Notes: generated by a model from the letters alone, not told the origin. DNA of 64,000 nucleotides from Auricularia sp. M13 (GCA_037042915.1 CM073193.1:4836001-4900000); one strand, 5' to 3'; shown: positions 1-11,044, counted from the first letter of the stretch. Translations and numbers: made by a program.

Positions 1-322
1 CTTTGAAGATTTTGCAGATTGACGCGCCGACACCTCCTTCGACGCGGACCTTCCGAACATAGATTCCGAATGCGGACTGTCGTTTCAGCACGGCGGCCAG
101 AGCACTAGATTGGGCCGGAGAGCGCAGGATGACCGTTTCGTAGAGCAACGGGGTCGCGACGCGCAACCAGCGCTTGCACACGAGCAGTACGGTTGACGAC
201 GACAAGGCGTCGCTCGCGAACGGCGACTTGCTGGCTGTCGTACATGCAAAATCGGCGTCTTCGACCGACAGAAAGTTGGCCAGAATGGTGGCTAGTGTCT
301 CGTCGGCTAGCTTGTGGGCCAT
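1..322 (-). CDS. F-box-like protein, N-terminal part, cut by window edge
   Basis: The reverse strand reads an open frame from an ATG at 322 (MAHKLADETLATILANFLS) to the window edge without a stop. The opening helix, the line VLLVCKRWLRVATPLLYE and the following leucine-rich start match the F-box-like family that is greatly expanded in Agaricomycetes; these proteins are thought to be substrate adaptors of SCF ubiquitin ligases. An in-frame ATG at 469 would add 49 residues. I prefer 322 because the family begins about there and the mirrored copy at 29346 starts with the same MAHKLADE. Only about 107 codons are visible, so the leucine-rich C-terminal part is outside the window. Confidence 0.6.
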   Translation of the reverse strand, partial: MAHKLADETLATILANFLSVEDADFACTTASKSPFASDALSSSTVLLVCKRWLRVATPLLYETVILRSPAQSSALAAVLKRQSAFGIYVRKVRVEGGVGASICKIFK

Positions 323-909
323 GGCGACAAAGAAGGGACGCGCCAACGGGATTTGCCGAAGGCGTGTCAAGTCCGCAACATCCCGGTCCGCAACCCCGAA
401 GTTCCCGCGCCCAGATCGTCGTGTAGTTAACTTCTTGGCCATATTGCGAACTTGGCTTGCATTGGCCATTGGATGATACCCTGCGATGTGCGTTCCCTGG
501 CTTGCCGCAATCCGAATCACCGACTCACTCGCGCCGCATACGTAATTGGAGCATCGCCTTTTGAGGCATGCTTCGTGTAGGCTTGGTGCACACCTTGAAC
601 ACGAGGGCCAGGCGTGGGCTGCCGTCTAAATTGCTGGGCCGGATCGTACGCATAAGTTGTCCAATATCACTGCCAGTCATGTCTCAGCTAGAGGTCGTCG
701 CCGCCTCGTCGCGCACCCGAAGTGTGCCTTTCAGTATCGCTCCAAAACAGAAGCATCCCATCGATCGTCGTCATCGGCATGGTCAGATCCTGCCGTCTCA
801 CGTAGCCGATAGCTTATCTCGTGGCCTCGCAACCATTCCGTTGTATGCGGAAAATTCGTATGTAATTGCTTAATTGATCATTGTTCTCTCGCTCTAAATC
901 TATGCACAC

Positions 910-1866
910 ATGATCCCTCCTCCACGAAGTGTCGACGCTGGACCGGGTCCTATATTAAGCAGACCTGTGGCATTTTCCCTGGATGCGCGGTCGACGCTTA
1001 AGAGGTCGTTACGCGTCGCAACTGAGCTTAGAACGACGCTTTCACGAATGCTTCGCATACTCAAGGCCGAGCGCGAATATATCACGGAGGATAACGCTCG
1101 CACCTGCCGGGAGCTGGCAGACAACCTCTCCTGCATCGCCGAAGGCACACGTGATGCCTTCAGCCACATCCACGGCACTGCCGAGGCGGTATGTCTTTAA
1201 ACCCTCGGCCCCCTTGGTCCGCTCCCTAAAGCAACATAGGTATCGCAGGACATGGCTAGTCATATTCGTCAAACCGCAGCTACATCCGTTCCCTGCTGGA
1301 TAAAGACTGCCCGCATTGGAAGCATATGCGTGTCGTTACCAGCGTTCGCTGCTGCCGTCCTTTCCGCCGTCTGGAACACGACACACCCTTTGCTCGCACT
1401 CATCATGGCCCTTGTCAGTGCCACTGCGGCGATGTGTGGCGGCATAGGGCCTTGTATTGCTCAATGTGCGTATGGACTTCGCCGACAAGTGCACATGCAT
1501 TGGATACGACTGACGGCTTCCGACCATTAGGGTACTGGGAGATGACCGACAAGAACCCTCCGCGCGCAGACATACAAGCTGTGCGCATAGAAACGCATCG
1601 ATTATGCCATGCACTGTCGCTGCTCGTGGAGTGGTGGTTCAAACTGGCTGCTATGGTCTATTGGCTTACCAAATTGACCGAGGGCCGTCGTACAACACAT
1701 ATTATGCAGGAACTAGTGACTATTAAACAACACCTTGACCGGTATCTACGAGAAGTGAGTATCAGTCCTCATGATACATGACATGCTCATGTGTACATAG
1801 ATGCAGGACATCCTCAGCTCCGTAGAAAGCGGAACGGGTATGCTAGGCGACGTGGAGATGGTCTGA
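910..1866 (+). CDS. Gene A, copy 1: helical protein with a hydrophobic hairpin (unrecognised family)
   Basis: Not recognised. The model joins 910-1188, 1249-1465, 1531-1754 and 1807-1866 (259 aa). All three introns are GT-AG and at the same positions and phases as in the paralogue at 27790-28969. The protein is mostly helical and polar, then has a strongly hydrophobic hairpin of about 45 residues (from ARIGSICVSLPAFAAAVLSA to about GGIGPCIAQ), then another helical segment. The paralogue has about 80 more N-terminal residues. Matching sequence is visible from 679 here, but that stretch is not open in one frame, so this copy may start at 910 or be non-functional. Its 3' end overlaps the convergent gene B by 53 bp. 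A membrane-associated role is inferred from the hairpin only. Confidence 0.5.
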
Positions 1867-2806
1867 AGTTCTGAACTTCACGGCGCGATAAGCGCTCGCC
1901 ATGAAAGTTGTATTCTGTATATGCCATCAATTCTTTTTGTATTTCATATGGAACGCCATGAACATACTTCATAGATCCGCTGAGGCTACGAGGTGTGCGC
2001 AAGATGGGCGGCTGAGGATGAGATAGGTCTTGCTCGTTCCGATAAAAAGGGTTCAGGAAGTCGAGATACGTATCGCCAAGCTGCTGGCAGGACTGGTAAA
2101 AGCGGGACAACTCTTCGTGACCGAAAGTGTAGCCCGAACCGGAGAAGAGTCCGTCTCGCTTCCTCCAGAATGCCTCAATGCGCTCCAAGCTCTGCATCAT
2201 AATTCCCAAATCTTCATGGACGCTAGCCCCTGCATTATCACGTAGTGACTCCGGGGGCATCGCGTGCGACGACACGGGCTGTGACGCAAATGTGCCGAGA
2301 TTGCGTAGGAAGGTCGCCACACCAGATGGGGAAGGACGGGAGCGGGCCGATAAAAAATGCAACAGAGACGCATGGAATTCTTCCCAAGCCGTCTGAGTCT
2401 CTTCCATAAGTGCACGATTTGTCGAACACCCGCTGAGGATTGATGCGACCATCGGCTCGAACCCTGCGGCGCCGCTATTCGAAGGATCGTTTCGGAGGGT
2501 CGCGCCAGCAGTGTAGACGGTGAGTGAGATGAGTCCTCTCGTGTCCGAAATGACGGCATAACGGATGTCGGAATACGCCCAGACGAGCCTTGCGCGGATT
2601 TCGAGGAGCTGCTGTCGTAAGGGCGCCGCCGCAGGATCCGTGTCTTCGGCCAAAGCAACGGCAGTGGCACGAACAGATTTTGCGACACGCGTCGCCGCGT
2701 CGGAAAGGTCTGTTGTTATAGGCCACAGGTGTTGAATGTCAAGAGGATCCTCTGATGTGCTCTTCATCGAAGTCAGTCCGAACGCATAGAAAGCGACGGC
2801 GGCCAT
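1814..2806 (-). CDS. Gene B, copy 1: helical protein paired with gene A (unrecognised family)
   Basis: Not recognised. A single 330-residue open frame from an ATG at 2806. It resembles the 298-residue paralogue at 26805-27701, for example in the segment SLERIEAFWRKRDGLFSGSG and in the block around LWPITTDLSDAATRV. It is predicted helical with no clear signal peptide or membrane helix. It has a 60-residue C-terminal tail that the paralogue lacks. The true start may lie further upstream: sequence matching the paralogue's MAHALS start is visible near 2862 but in another frame. It is convergent with, and overlaps, gene A, and both genes were duplicated together. That suggests, without proof, that the two products act together. 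Confidence 0.55.
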   Translation of the reverse strand: MAAVAFYAFGLTSMKSTSEDPLDIQHLWPITTDLSDAATRVAKSVRATAVALAEDTDPAAAPLRQQLLEIRARLVWAYSDIRYAVISDTRGLISLTVYTAGATLRNDPSNSGAAGFEPMVASILSGCSTNRALMEETQTAWEEFHASLLHFLSARSRPSPSGVATFLRNLGTFASQPVSSHAMPPESLRDNAGASVHEDLGIMMQSLERIEAFWRKRDGLFSGSGYTFGHEELSRFYQSCQQLGDTYLDFLNPFYRNEQDLSHPQPPILRTPRSLSGSMKYVHGVPYEIQKELMAYTEYNFHGERLSRREVQNFRPSPRRLAYPFRFLRS

Positions 2807-3250
2807 ACAGCTGGAGTGATTACTTCCACTATGCCGACGTCAGAACTTAATGCGTGTGCCATAGCCGTTGGGCTCGCGGGTGCTCCGATGGAGCTGGATA
2901 GTAGGCAAGAGGTGCCAACATGTCGCGGGATTAGACGAATGCTTCCGAGCGCAAGTGAACCACGTTCCGACAGCTCGGCGCTACGCGCCGGGCGACCCAC
3001 TGGATTGCATTTTACCTCCCCCCATGCCTTACACCATAATACCACATGAGGATACGGACAAATCTATGCAGAATCATCCATCTTCTAACAACTGGATAGC
3101 ACCCGATAATAAAAGCGCGGAGAGGCACACCAACTTGAAGAACTCTTAAGAACTTTAGACAGCCACTTTTGTCAGAAATTTATACTCAGAATTCATTCAT
3201 ACTATACTGCCATGATATATGTGCTGAAACGTATGAGAGACAGCTTACGC
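2807..3250. other. Gene-poor spacer inside the duplicated arm
   Basis: No convincing gene. The part nearest gene B is its probable 5' region and matches 26640-26830 in the mirrored arm. The part from about 3170 is AT-rich and matches the stretch after the tRNase Z fragment at 26405-26500, so it is probably the tRNase Z 3' untranslated region. Confidence 0.5.
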
Positions 3251-4497
3251 TTAAGTTGCGTCCCTCTTGGGAACGGTGACTGTCATTAAATCCCTCGCGC
3301 AATCGACTTCGCCCGCATTGTACGTTGACTTTGCAAGCGCGCAAATAGCGTTCATAATACGCAGGCTGGCCTCGGACTCGTCTCCAGGATAGCGCGCAGA
3401 GAAATGATTGAGCACGAGCCGCCGTGCGCCAACACGTGTCGCGAACGCGCCGGCCATCTGGGGAGTCGAGTGCCCGCGGCTCTTGGCGCGTTCCTCGACG
3501 GTCTCCGCGGTGTCCTCTTCCTTAGTCGCGGGGTCGACTCCGGGTAGGTGCGCGTTGGTCGCCTCGTGCACGAGCAGGTCCGCGTCCTGGGCGAGCGCCG
3601 CAATGGGCGCCGGGTCGTACGTGTCGCCAAGTACGACAATCTTGCGTCCCGGGCGACGCGCGGGTGGTGTTAGCAGCGTGCCGTCGGGCAACTCGACGTG
3701 CTCGCCGACTTGAACGCGCGCGAGAAGTGACATGGGCTGTTTGATGCCGGCTGCGCGCAAGGCTGTCGCGTTGCGCGCGATGTGTGGCGTATAGAGCGCC
3801 GGCTCCATCTTGCCCGGCACCGGCTGCTCGTGCACGACGTAGCCAACGCACGGCACGCTGTGCAACAGCGGCGCCGCGGACACGCGCAGCAACGGCGACA
3901 CGAAGATGTCTGGCCATGTGCCGTCCGCGGCCTGCGGGATGTCGCGCCCGTCGGGCAGCTCGCAGACGTGCGCGGGGAGGAGTGACCCTGCGTCCGTGCC
4001 GCTTGGCGGGTCGTGTGGGAAGCGCAGCTCGTGCACGACGTAGCGCCCTTCGAGCAGCGTGTGCGTGAAGTTGAGCGTTGCACGGACATAAGCGCGCGTG
4101 CCCAAGGGTCCGTAGATCTCGAACGGCTATAACAGCGCATGAACAACAGAGTTTCATGGTCGAATCTGGAGTGACTCACCGGCGCGCCTTCAGCTGCAGC
4201 GACCCGATCGTCCTCTGCGCCTCCTGCAGTGCCTCCTGCGCCGTTCAGAATGGCTGCCATGACGGGTGCAAGCCCAAAGATATGGTCGCCGTGCGTGTGG
4301 GTGATGAAAACTTTGCTAATACGGCCCATGCGGACATCGCGAGAGCGCTGAATTTGGTGCTGGGTAGCCTCGCCACAGTCAAATAGCCATGTGTCACCGG
4401 AGAGTTTCAGAGCAAGTGACGAGTGGTTGCGAGTCGAAGACGGCTGGGCAGAGGCCGTACCCAGGAATGTCAGTTCTATGGAGCTGAGCGACGACAT
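3251..4497 (-). CDS. tRNase Z (short form, ELAC1-like), tRNA 3'-end endonuclease
   Basis: Removes the 3' trailer from tRNA precursors. Two exons, 4180-4497 and 3251-4126, separated by a 53 bp GT-AG intron, give 397 residues, the size of a short-form tRNase Z. The metallo-beta-lactamase fold is visible: an N-terminal [19 protein letters not shown] strand-loop, the zinc motif [10 protein letters not shown] near residue 72, LGDT and HEAT motifs in the C-terminal half, HSTPQMAG, and the closing [10 protein letters not shown]. The start at 4497 gives the family-typical short N-terminus; an ATG eight codons upstream (4521) is also in frame. A decayed copy of the last hundred or so codons lies at 26103-26405, so this is the functional copy. 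It is divergent from the MIX23-like gene to its right. Confidence 0.93.
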
Positions 4498-4950
4498 GGC
4501 TGCAGGATGGAACAAAGTCAAGTCAGTTTGCCAATAAATCAGGCTTCTCGCTATAATAGTACAACTTGCCTCTTGCTATGGTCTTGGTAGAATACAGCCG
4601 GAACGCAATGCGAATCGTCAGGTGAATTTTCGTGATTATCAACTGGGGAAACATGAAAGTTCACTTCCCCGCTAGGACAATGTTCCAGCCATAGCTGAAC
4701 GGGCCATTTGGTCAAGAGCAAGGAGCGGAGACAGCCGCGAGCGCCGTTCTGCCCGCCGCTGTCATCTAATCTTCCAGCCGCTGCACTCGATGTCACGCTC
4801 AGCACCAGAGGCTACGGGCAGCGCTGGCCATTATGCCCAAGGCCTATCCTCGCCGCCCGCTGTGGCGCGTTTATCGCCTGACATATGCAGCCAGCTCTCG
4901 CTCTTCAAAGGCGAGCCTCCCCTCCCGTCTGCCGCGGCCTTTATTCATCA

Positions 4951-5626
4951 ATGAAATGGCTCTGCGCGGACTTGATATGGTCAGACCTCCTGCGCGAGTA
5001 CCGCAAAATCGACGACACCATTACCATGCGCCTCAACCGCACCACCGCACAGTTTCGCGAGCGCGAGCGCGCGGGCGATACTTACGGCTCAGGAAATCTG
5101 TCTGATGATGCCTGTGCGTTCTTCTGGACGCATCTCGTCGGTGCGTTCTCCTTTTCTCGCTCAGTATGGCTAGCATCGGAGCTGAGGAATATGATAGCAC
5201 ATTGGAAAGGTCGCGCTGAAGTCGTGCAGTACTGCGTCGACGTTGTGGACAAGTCAATGGAGGATAAGCGGGCTGCACTCTCCAGTAGGGATACGACGCT
5301 CGAGGAGGACGCCCGGCTGAGAAGACGACTACAAGGCGAGCTGTACGCGGATGAAGTCAAGGTTTGTCGTCGTCATTGTTAGTTGACAAGCGCCGACCTC
5401 TGACCGTATCGCGCAGCGGACGCAGATTCACAACGAATTAACCGTCGAACAGATCATAAGACAGCGCTCTTTCGATGGTACTTACAGTGCTGTTTTCACC
5501 ATTACGGAAGGCATGAACTCACGTCGTGTTTCTCTAGCATTCCGATCGCGGTGTAAGTTCTGGCAGCCACCCCCGGGGGACTCAGACGCCAGAAAATGGT
5601 GGGATGCAGAGCAACGGCGCAGATAA
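4951..5626 (+). CDS. MIX23: MIX23 / Cid2 family protein (mitochondrial intermembrane space)
   Basis: Four exons (4951-5140, 5198-5361, 5417-5477, 5538-5626) with clean GT-AG introns give 167 residues. The family signature is present: an N-terminal cysteine followed by LLREYRKIDDTITMRLN, a long middle helix, and LTVEQIIRQRSFDAFRSRC near the C-terminus. The last cysteine matches the conserved one of human CCDC58/MIX23 and S. pombe Cid2. In yeast, Mix23 is an intermembrane-space protein that supports mitochondrial protein import; the S. pombe gene was named for caffeine-induced death. The ATG at 4951 places the first conserved cysteine at residue 5. An in-frame ATG at 4885 would add 22 residues of low complexity and is less likely. 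Confidence 0.85.
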
Positions 5627-6219
5627 TAACTTTTCGTCCCACTTGTCATTCGCTCCCAACTAAAGGAATCAACACTCATCCGAATTCTCCCCGCTGATCA
5701 GCTAAGTATGCATGTCTTCGTCCCCGTCTTTACGTGCATGTTGTGCAGAATCCCAGGACAGGGCGGTGTGTTGCTCGAGCGGATTCGGGGTAGCACATGG
5801 CAGGAAACTGGATCTCCGGATTGACTTCGCCAAGGTTCAGATGGCATCTTGGACCAAATCCTCAAAGCAGTCGTCTTCATGTCCGCTCCTTTGCACGATT
5901 GCTATCGCAAGGCGGTGGGAAGGGCGACCTAGCGGCAGTCTCGACCTCCGCGGTACGGGTACTAGTCGTTCTAAACTCGCCTTCAAAGAAAACAGAGTAT
6001 CCGAGTAGCCACCGAAGATCACTGCGACAAGCCGAGAAATATGCATGCAATGCTGATGTTTTTGAGGGCAACTGTGAAGCATACAGCATATTTTTGACAT
6101 GCGCACGATCGTATAGTCGACAGTTGGTCCGCGGCGTCACCCGAATCTTCCGAAACGTATGCCCTTCGCCGTCATGCATTGAATGTCGGAGACGAAAGGG
6201 CAAGACATGGTACATGTGA
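5627..6219. other. No supported gene
   Basis: Short overlapping open frames on both strands, none with a recognisable domain or a coherent exon pattern. The sequence lies just outside the inverted duplication that starts near 6220. Confidence 0.4.
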
Positions 6220-6605
6220 TCTCTAATTAAACTTCCACTTCCCCGCTCCGCGCAAGTTGGAGGATTGGTTGGTTTGTACTATTAATGAATCCAACCTGTA
6301 AACTTGAAAAGTCCCCCCGTTTACCGTCCGGCACAATTCTCTTTCATCGTCTTTCTAAGCCTCAGCCTTTCCACAGTGCCTTGCCGGATTCGGAAGATCG
6401 GTGGTGCTTCGTCCATTGAAAATCACTCGATTCCTGTCTTACCGTTCACATCTCACGACGCTAAGTATTCAGTATGCATCTCCCGAGTACGCGTTGATGG
6501 CACATACTCTCGGGTTCCTTCGTGTACGCATTGCAGAATACCTGCGAACTGCCTGTGCTTATTGAACTGCCGATCAGCGAAGGAGGGATTGGAGCCGAGT
6601 GTGGA

Positions 6606-7593
6606 TTATCGAGTACCTCTAAGCCTCAAATTGTTCTCTGCCCGAGGCTTCAGTTTGGTAACAGCCTGAGAACCCTCGTATGCACAGACCTTAATCGCTG
6701 ACCATTCCAGTAGCACGGCCTGGATGCGCTTGGCCACCGCGTGTCCGCACTCGACGCACGGACAGCGGTACGCAATCGGGTTGAGCGCGGTCTCGATCTG
6801 AGAACTTGAAGTATCCGGCCTTTCAGCCACATCCGAGTGGAAGAACAGTGAGCGACTGCTGAGAGCAGACCACGGAACTTGGAAGTCAGACGCACCGCGC
6901 GCTGGCCACCAGCTGCGCACAGGCGAGCATCCACGGCACCAAGACGTCGCGCTCGCGCTCCGCGGTGCCGCACACAGGCGTCGCGGCGTGCGCGGGCGGC
7001 GGGGGCGCGCCGAGGATGCGCCTGAGCGCCTCGACGCGGCCGAGGTGCAGGAAGAACAGCCGGCGGAGGTACACGGGGCCGATGTGGATGGCCCACACGT
7101 CGTCGATCGTGCTGAGGTCGAGCGACAGCAAATGCGCGCTCGCCGCCACCGCCAGCGGCTCCAGCCCGAGGTGCGCCGCGAGGCCGAAGACGTCCCGCGC
7201 GCCGCCCGGCCGGCCGACGTGCGCGAGCAGCGCCGCGTGCAGTGCTTCGTCGGCAGCGGGCGGCGGTAGGCCGTATCGCGCGACGGCGCCCGCCGCGCGT
7301 GCCAGTGCCGACCAGTCGTATATTTCTGGGTGTGGGAGGGAGTAGACCTTGCAGAGAAGTATGGTGAGAGTCTGAGAGTCCTCGGGTACTTGAATTGGGG
7401 TGGGACTGGGCTGAGCTAGGAGACCCGCGAGGCTGTTTGCCGAAGTGCGGCGGATGACCGCCGTGTGCACAAAAAAGAGCATGTCATCTGCTGAGAGGAT
7501 GGTTTGGTCGGGTGGCACGTTGTTGGCTGAGCTGTATCGAGCATCTGCGCTGAACATGGCTGAGACCACAGGCGTTTCCGGGAGCTGCATCAT
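6606..7593 (-). pseudogene. BTB-domain-like protein, decayed copy
   Basis: A 235-residue open frame (7593 to 6886) begins MMQLPETPVV and carries a divergent BTB-like region (LFFVHTAVIRRTSANSLAGL, then VPEDSQTLTILLCKVYSLP). A helical region rich in Ala and Leu follows. Compared with its intact paralogue at 12329-13336, it ends early at a stop around 6886. The matching C-terminal part, with the CPCVECGHAV cysteine cluster and the ENNLRLR segment, continues in another frame down to about 6606. The difference looks like a small insertion of about 7 bases replacing an Arg-Val pair. Function, if any, would be as a nuclear or ubiquitin-ligase adaptor as for other fungal BTB proteins; substrate unknown. 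Confidence 0.65.
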
Positions 7594-7649
7594 CAGGAAA
7601 CCGCGTTTTGCCCTAATGCGGCATGGTCAAACTCTCGAGAGTTGAGCGC

Positions 7650-9140
7650 TGATACCCGCTGCCAACGAGTGTCCCATTCGGGTTCATGACACCAGATCGA
7701 CCGTACTAAGCATTTTGAGGCACCTGGCGCGAGTCAGCGCCATACAAAGGCAATCTCAGAGCTGCGAGGGTGATGGCACGGCGCGTTTGACACCCTGTTG
7801 AGATCAATTGGCGCGTCTGCGCGCACTGCGGCGCACTTTCCGCGCTTTCCGCACGCAGACCAGGTGGTGAGCTGCACAGAAGGAATACGATTGGGGGATG
7901 CACCTGCCGTATCTCATCTTGAATCTCATGGCCAGCACAGATGCAATGCGTCATAGAATATGCCCAACATGTCTTTCTTCATGTGTATGTAAGTAGTTCA
8001 TGTTGGTTCTCTCACTCGTGCCCACTGCACAAGTCAACTGCCTCCACACCATCCGGGGAAGGGGTGGGAATACTAAGTACATTCTGGGGATAGCGAAGGA
8101 AAGTCAAAAGCCCGAAGTGGCAACGGCCGACTGTCGTAATCTCAGGCCCGTGTTGGGTCGGAGTTCAAGCGTCTCTTGCCCTCCAACCCCCACCATCCCC
8201 TTGCGACGCGTCGTGGTCTTCACCCTTTCCTCGCGCCTCATTCACACGCCTCACGATAGACGTCTACTCTGGTGGCGGAGGGTCCTGTGCTTTCTGGATG
8301 CGACACGAGTATCGCCTAGTATGTCTCATATCCATCCGATTCCCTGGCTAGCCGCTGATTATCTTGCAGGCGACGCAAATTCGGTAGCTTGACTGGGTGC
8401 GTATTACCATTGACTTGACCAATCTCAAGGGTATGCTCCCCGTCAATGGGCCTCGTCAATGCGACTCGACCGTCCGATGGAGATTGGTATGTCGCATCCA
8501 CGCCGCGGTGCCCGCTGCCGTACCTGAATCCACTCTTTTCTAGAGCCGAATTGCTCTCAAGATGTCGGACGCATAGTAAGCATATGATTTGTATGGCTGG
8601 AACCCGCCATGACCTCATTATCCGTACTCTTCAGCGCGCTCTGTCGTGCCATGTCGGTATGTTCTTCGTGGTGCAGCTTGATATCTCTCTGATATGTTAT
8701 TCCTTTTAGACATCCGAAGATGCTAGGCAATTCGCAAATTGTTGACTGCGTCGACAGGTCTCGGGCCTCACGGCGCCTAGATTCGTCAGTTTCGCTCCTC
8801 GCTCTCATCAGGACGTCTCGTCCAACGCGCACCTGTACTATGCATACGTTTACTCTATCTCCTTAATACAGTTGATTTTCTTCCATAATATTCTGCGCGC
8901 TGGACAGATTGGAAACAGCGGGAAAAGCACAAAAAGAGCAACCAACAGCTCGCGCGGCAGGACCTATTACACTGAATTCAGAGCGTCGCAGAGCAAAAAG
9001 TGGCATCTACAGTGCGCACAAGCCCGCTATGGAGCGATAGTATTGCGCAATAAAACGGGGACATGGGTCCTGGGGCACGGACCGCTATGGAGGCTCCAGT
9101 CCGCCCCAGGGAGAAGACACAGTTTCCTGATGATGACGGA
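7650..9140. other. Left-arm-only segment, no supported gene
   Basis: About 1.5 kb present only in the left arm of the inverted duplication; in the right arm the flanking blocks nearly touch (about 12260 to 12329). I see no long open frame, no terminal repeats and no poly(A)-like end, so it cannot be assigned to a transposon. It is either an insertion here or a deletion in the other arm. Confidence 0.4.
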
Positions 9141-9144
9141 TGAG

Positions 9145-9480
9145 TTGCTATGAACGGCCTTATCGAGCAATCGATATACCAGGGAAGTCATGATGGCCTA
9201 GGGGCGCGCGCCCGAGAGCAGAAACCGAGGTTTCCTCTGCAGTGTGTGAGTGTTTCTCTTTGCTTGGCTCATGTCTGGCGGCCTGGATCGGCAGGGCTCG
9301 GAGGCAAGAACCTCCGACGTGCTCGGTCGGATCTTCCGTCGGTACTCGTACGACGTCGTTCTCTTCAGCGATAGGTAGGTTTCGCTCAAAGCTCCGTCCG
9401 CAGCACATTCTGGTAGACCGCGCGCATACTGCGAGCAGTGCTTGATGGCCATGCTGGTATGACTAGCGGGGGCTCCGAGT
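9145..9480 (-). repeat. Conserved block shared by both inverted arms
   Basis: The reverse complement matches 11985-12260, with runs such as CGACGGAAGATCCGACCGA nearly identical in both and a shared CATGACTTCYCYGGTAT further along. Both copies can be read as containing PTEDPTE followed by a valine a residue later, but neither is a full open frame. It may be an exon remnant of a gene that once lay between NAA10 and BTB, or a conserved upstream region of BTB. Confidence 0.55.
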
Positions 9481-10025
9481 GTCGTCTCGGCACCAGCCTA
9501 CCGATGCGGACCGGTATTTCCAAAGTGCCGAAGGTCGCGACTCTCGGAGTCAGAAACTCTGGCTGCGAGACGAAGCCGATTGTCCAAGGTCGAAAGCAAA
9601 CGGGCTAGAGCTGCCATGGTCTGAAGGACATCCTGACCGGAAAGCCGGGAAATATGGTCATGAAAATCAGTCCAAGTGCGAATGAGAGCAGCTGAGGTCG
9701 CAAGCGTTTAGATCGAGTAACTCGAGGAATCGAGCCATCCAAGCCGACCGCGCGACAAAGCAGCGAGCTCAGCGCTCATGCATGGCGAGTAAGAAAAGTG
9801 GCACAACAGCATCACGTCATCAAAGACGGTATAAAGCAGCGGCGCTTTGGTCGACGGAGCTTCGAGTAGCATCGTCCCAGTCAAGAGACCGTCAGCAGCT
9901 GCATCATACAGCTTCAGCTGTTGCGGCGAGGGTGAAGGGATTTGATATCCATTGCGAAAACAGTGACTTGGATGGTAAGTACATGGGAGCAAAAGCTCAA
10001 AATCAAGACAAAACAGATTTGGCTC

Positions 10026-10850
10026 CTACAAGGCGCCGTCCGAGGGCTGCAGATACAGCCGCATGGCCAGCGCATCCTCGCCGTCCGCATCTGAAAGCGA
10101 TCAGCAAACGGTGGACCGTCGGCGCTGCACATACAGTAACCCTTCTCGATGTCGTGCACGCCGAAGCCGAGCGTGTCGCGGTACAGCCCGATGGCGGCCC
10201 TGTTGGACTTGCGCACATGTAGCGAGACGTACGCCGCGCGGTGCACGTCGGCCATCGCTTGTTCTGCCAGTCCAAGTCAACACGGACAGCCTTGCGAGCG
10301 CACGCAGGCCCGACTCACGACTCTGCACCATGAGCCGTTTGGCGAGGCCCAGCCGCCGGTAGGGCCGCAGGACGGAGATGGACGTGACATGTCCGTGCGG
10401 TTCGCCTTTCTGCGCTTCGTCGCTGTCGTCGTCCCTGCGCATCCCGGCCGCGTCAACCAGAGGACATTGTGCTTGAAATTGATGGCGGTACCCACATCTT
10501 CGCCAGAATATAGCCCACGATCCGCCCCTTGCCGTCCTCCGCGACGTACGAGAGCGCCGGCCACGAGAGCAGATGGTAGAAGTCTGGGCAAGGAACATTC
10601 GCCGTTCACTTTGGGTCGATCCCAGTATGGCATGGCTGCGCACAGTACTTCATCGTGTAATTCTCTAGAGTATAGACCGTCAGCATCAGCAAGGCAGATG
10701 ATTGCGCGGCAGGCGCGTGCGCGCACCAGGCAGATTCTGGAGATTGCACGCCTGCATGCCAAGCAGGTCTTCTGGCTTGTAGTGCATTGGTTCAACTTGT
10801 CATTTGAAATGGGCAATGCTGCTGCGCACTCGTGCTTGTCGTATGTTCAT
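10026..10850 (-). CDS. NAA10: N-alpha-acetyltransferase 10, catalytic subunit of NatA
   Basis: Seven exons (10830-10850, 10727-10775, 10644-10664, 10496-10583, 10319-10434, 10135-10263, 10026-10090) joined by GT-AG introns give 162 residues. The product reads as a canonical Naa10/Ard1: [51 protein letters not shown], then [20 protein letters not shown] containing the acetyl-CoA-binding RRLGLA loop, and [20 protein letters not shown]. NatA acetylates N-termini of nascent chains at the ribosome, with Naa15 as anchor. The acidic C-terminal tail of many orthologues is absent and the protein ends shortly after [16 protein letters not shown] decayed inverted copy lies at 11045-11570. Every exon junction is independently supported by the family sequence. 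Confidence 0.95.
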
Positions 10851-11044
10851 CCTGAACGCGAGTGGTGAATGGAATGCGGAGGAGAGTGACACCGGAAGCA
10901 AGTACTGTAGTCCGACAAGGCCGTACCTGGAAATCAGGCGCCGACGTGCCTCAAGAAAGAAACTTAACAGAATTCAAGCACTTGCGCTTGCAGGGATAGT
11001 GCAATCGTCTGAAAAATATTTCGGCGCCGAATTTCCGGGCATGA

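Larger units (their letters stand above)
1..3557. repeat. Left arm of a 3.5 kb inverted segmental duplication
   Basis: The order F-box start, gene A, gene B, end of tRNase Z in this arm is repeated in reverse order and orientation at 26103-29480. Proteins, introns and stretches of non-coding sequence match, including the sequence just past the tRNase Z stop. The inner breakpoint lies inside the tRNase Z coding sequence, near 3557 here and near 26103 in the other arm. The outer end is off the window here. Divergence is clear but moderate, so the event is not recent. Confidence 0.85.
6220..10850. repeat. Left arm of the NAA10/BTB inverted duplication
   Basis: Going leftwards from the NAA10 start at 10850, this arm holds NAA10, a conserved non-coding or exon-like block (9145-9480), the BTB copy and a downstream stretch to about 6220. 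The same order runs rightwards from about 11045 to 13570. Shared non-genic landmarks include the block at 9300-9360 against 12020-12075 and the sequence near 6225-6265 against 13535-13570. This arm holds about 1.5 kb (7650-9140) with no counterpart in the right arm. Confidence 0.8.

Noticed and set aside
910-2806. Assigning genes A and B to a known two-component membrane-active protein family
   Set aside because: Only general resemblance (helical proteins, one hydrophobic hairpin, adjacent genes); no diagnostic motif could be seen by eye.
3522-4157. 211-codon arginine-rich frame over tRNase Z
   Set aside because: Shadow frame of the tRNase Z coding exon; composition shows frame-shifted GC-rich coding sequence.
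7650-9140. Possible transposon insertion in the left arm
   Set aside because: No inverted or direct terminal repeats, target duplication or transposase could be seen, so it is only listed as an arm-specific segment.
9782-10222. 146-codon plus-strand frame
   Set aside because: Lies antisense to the last NAA10 exons; no domain.
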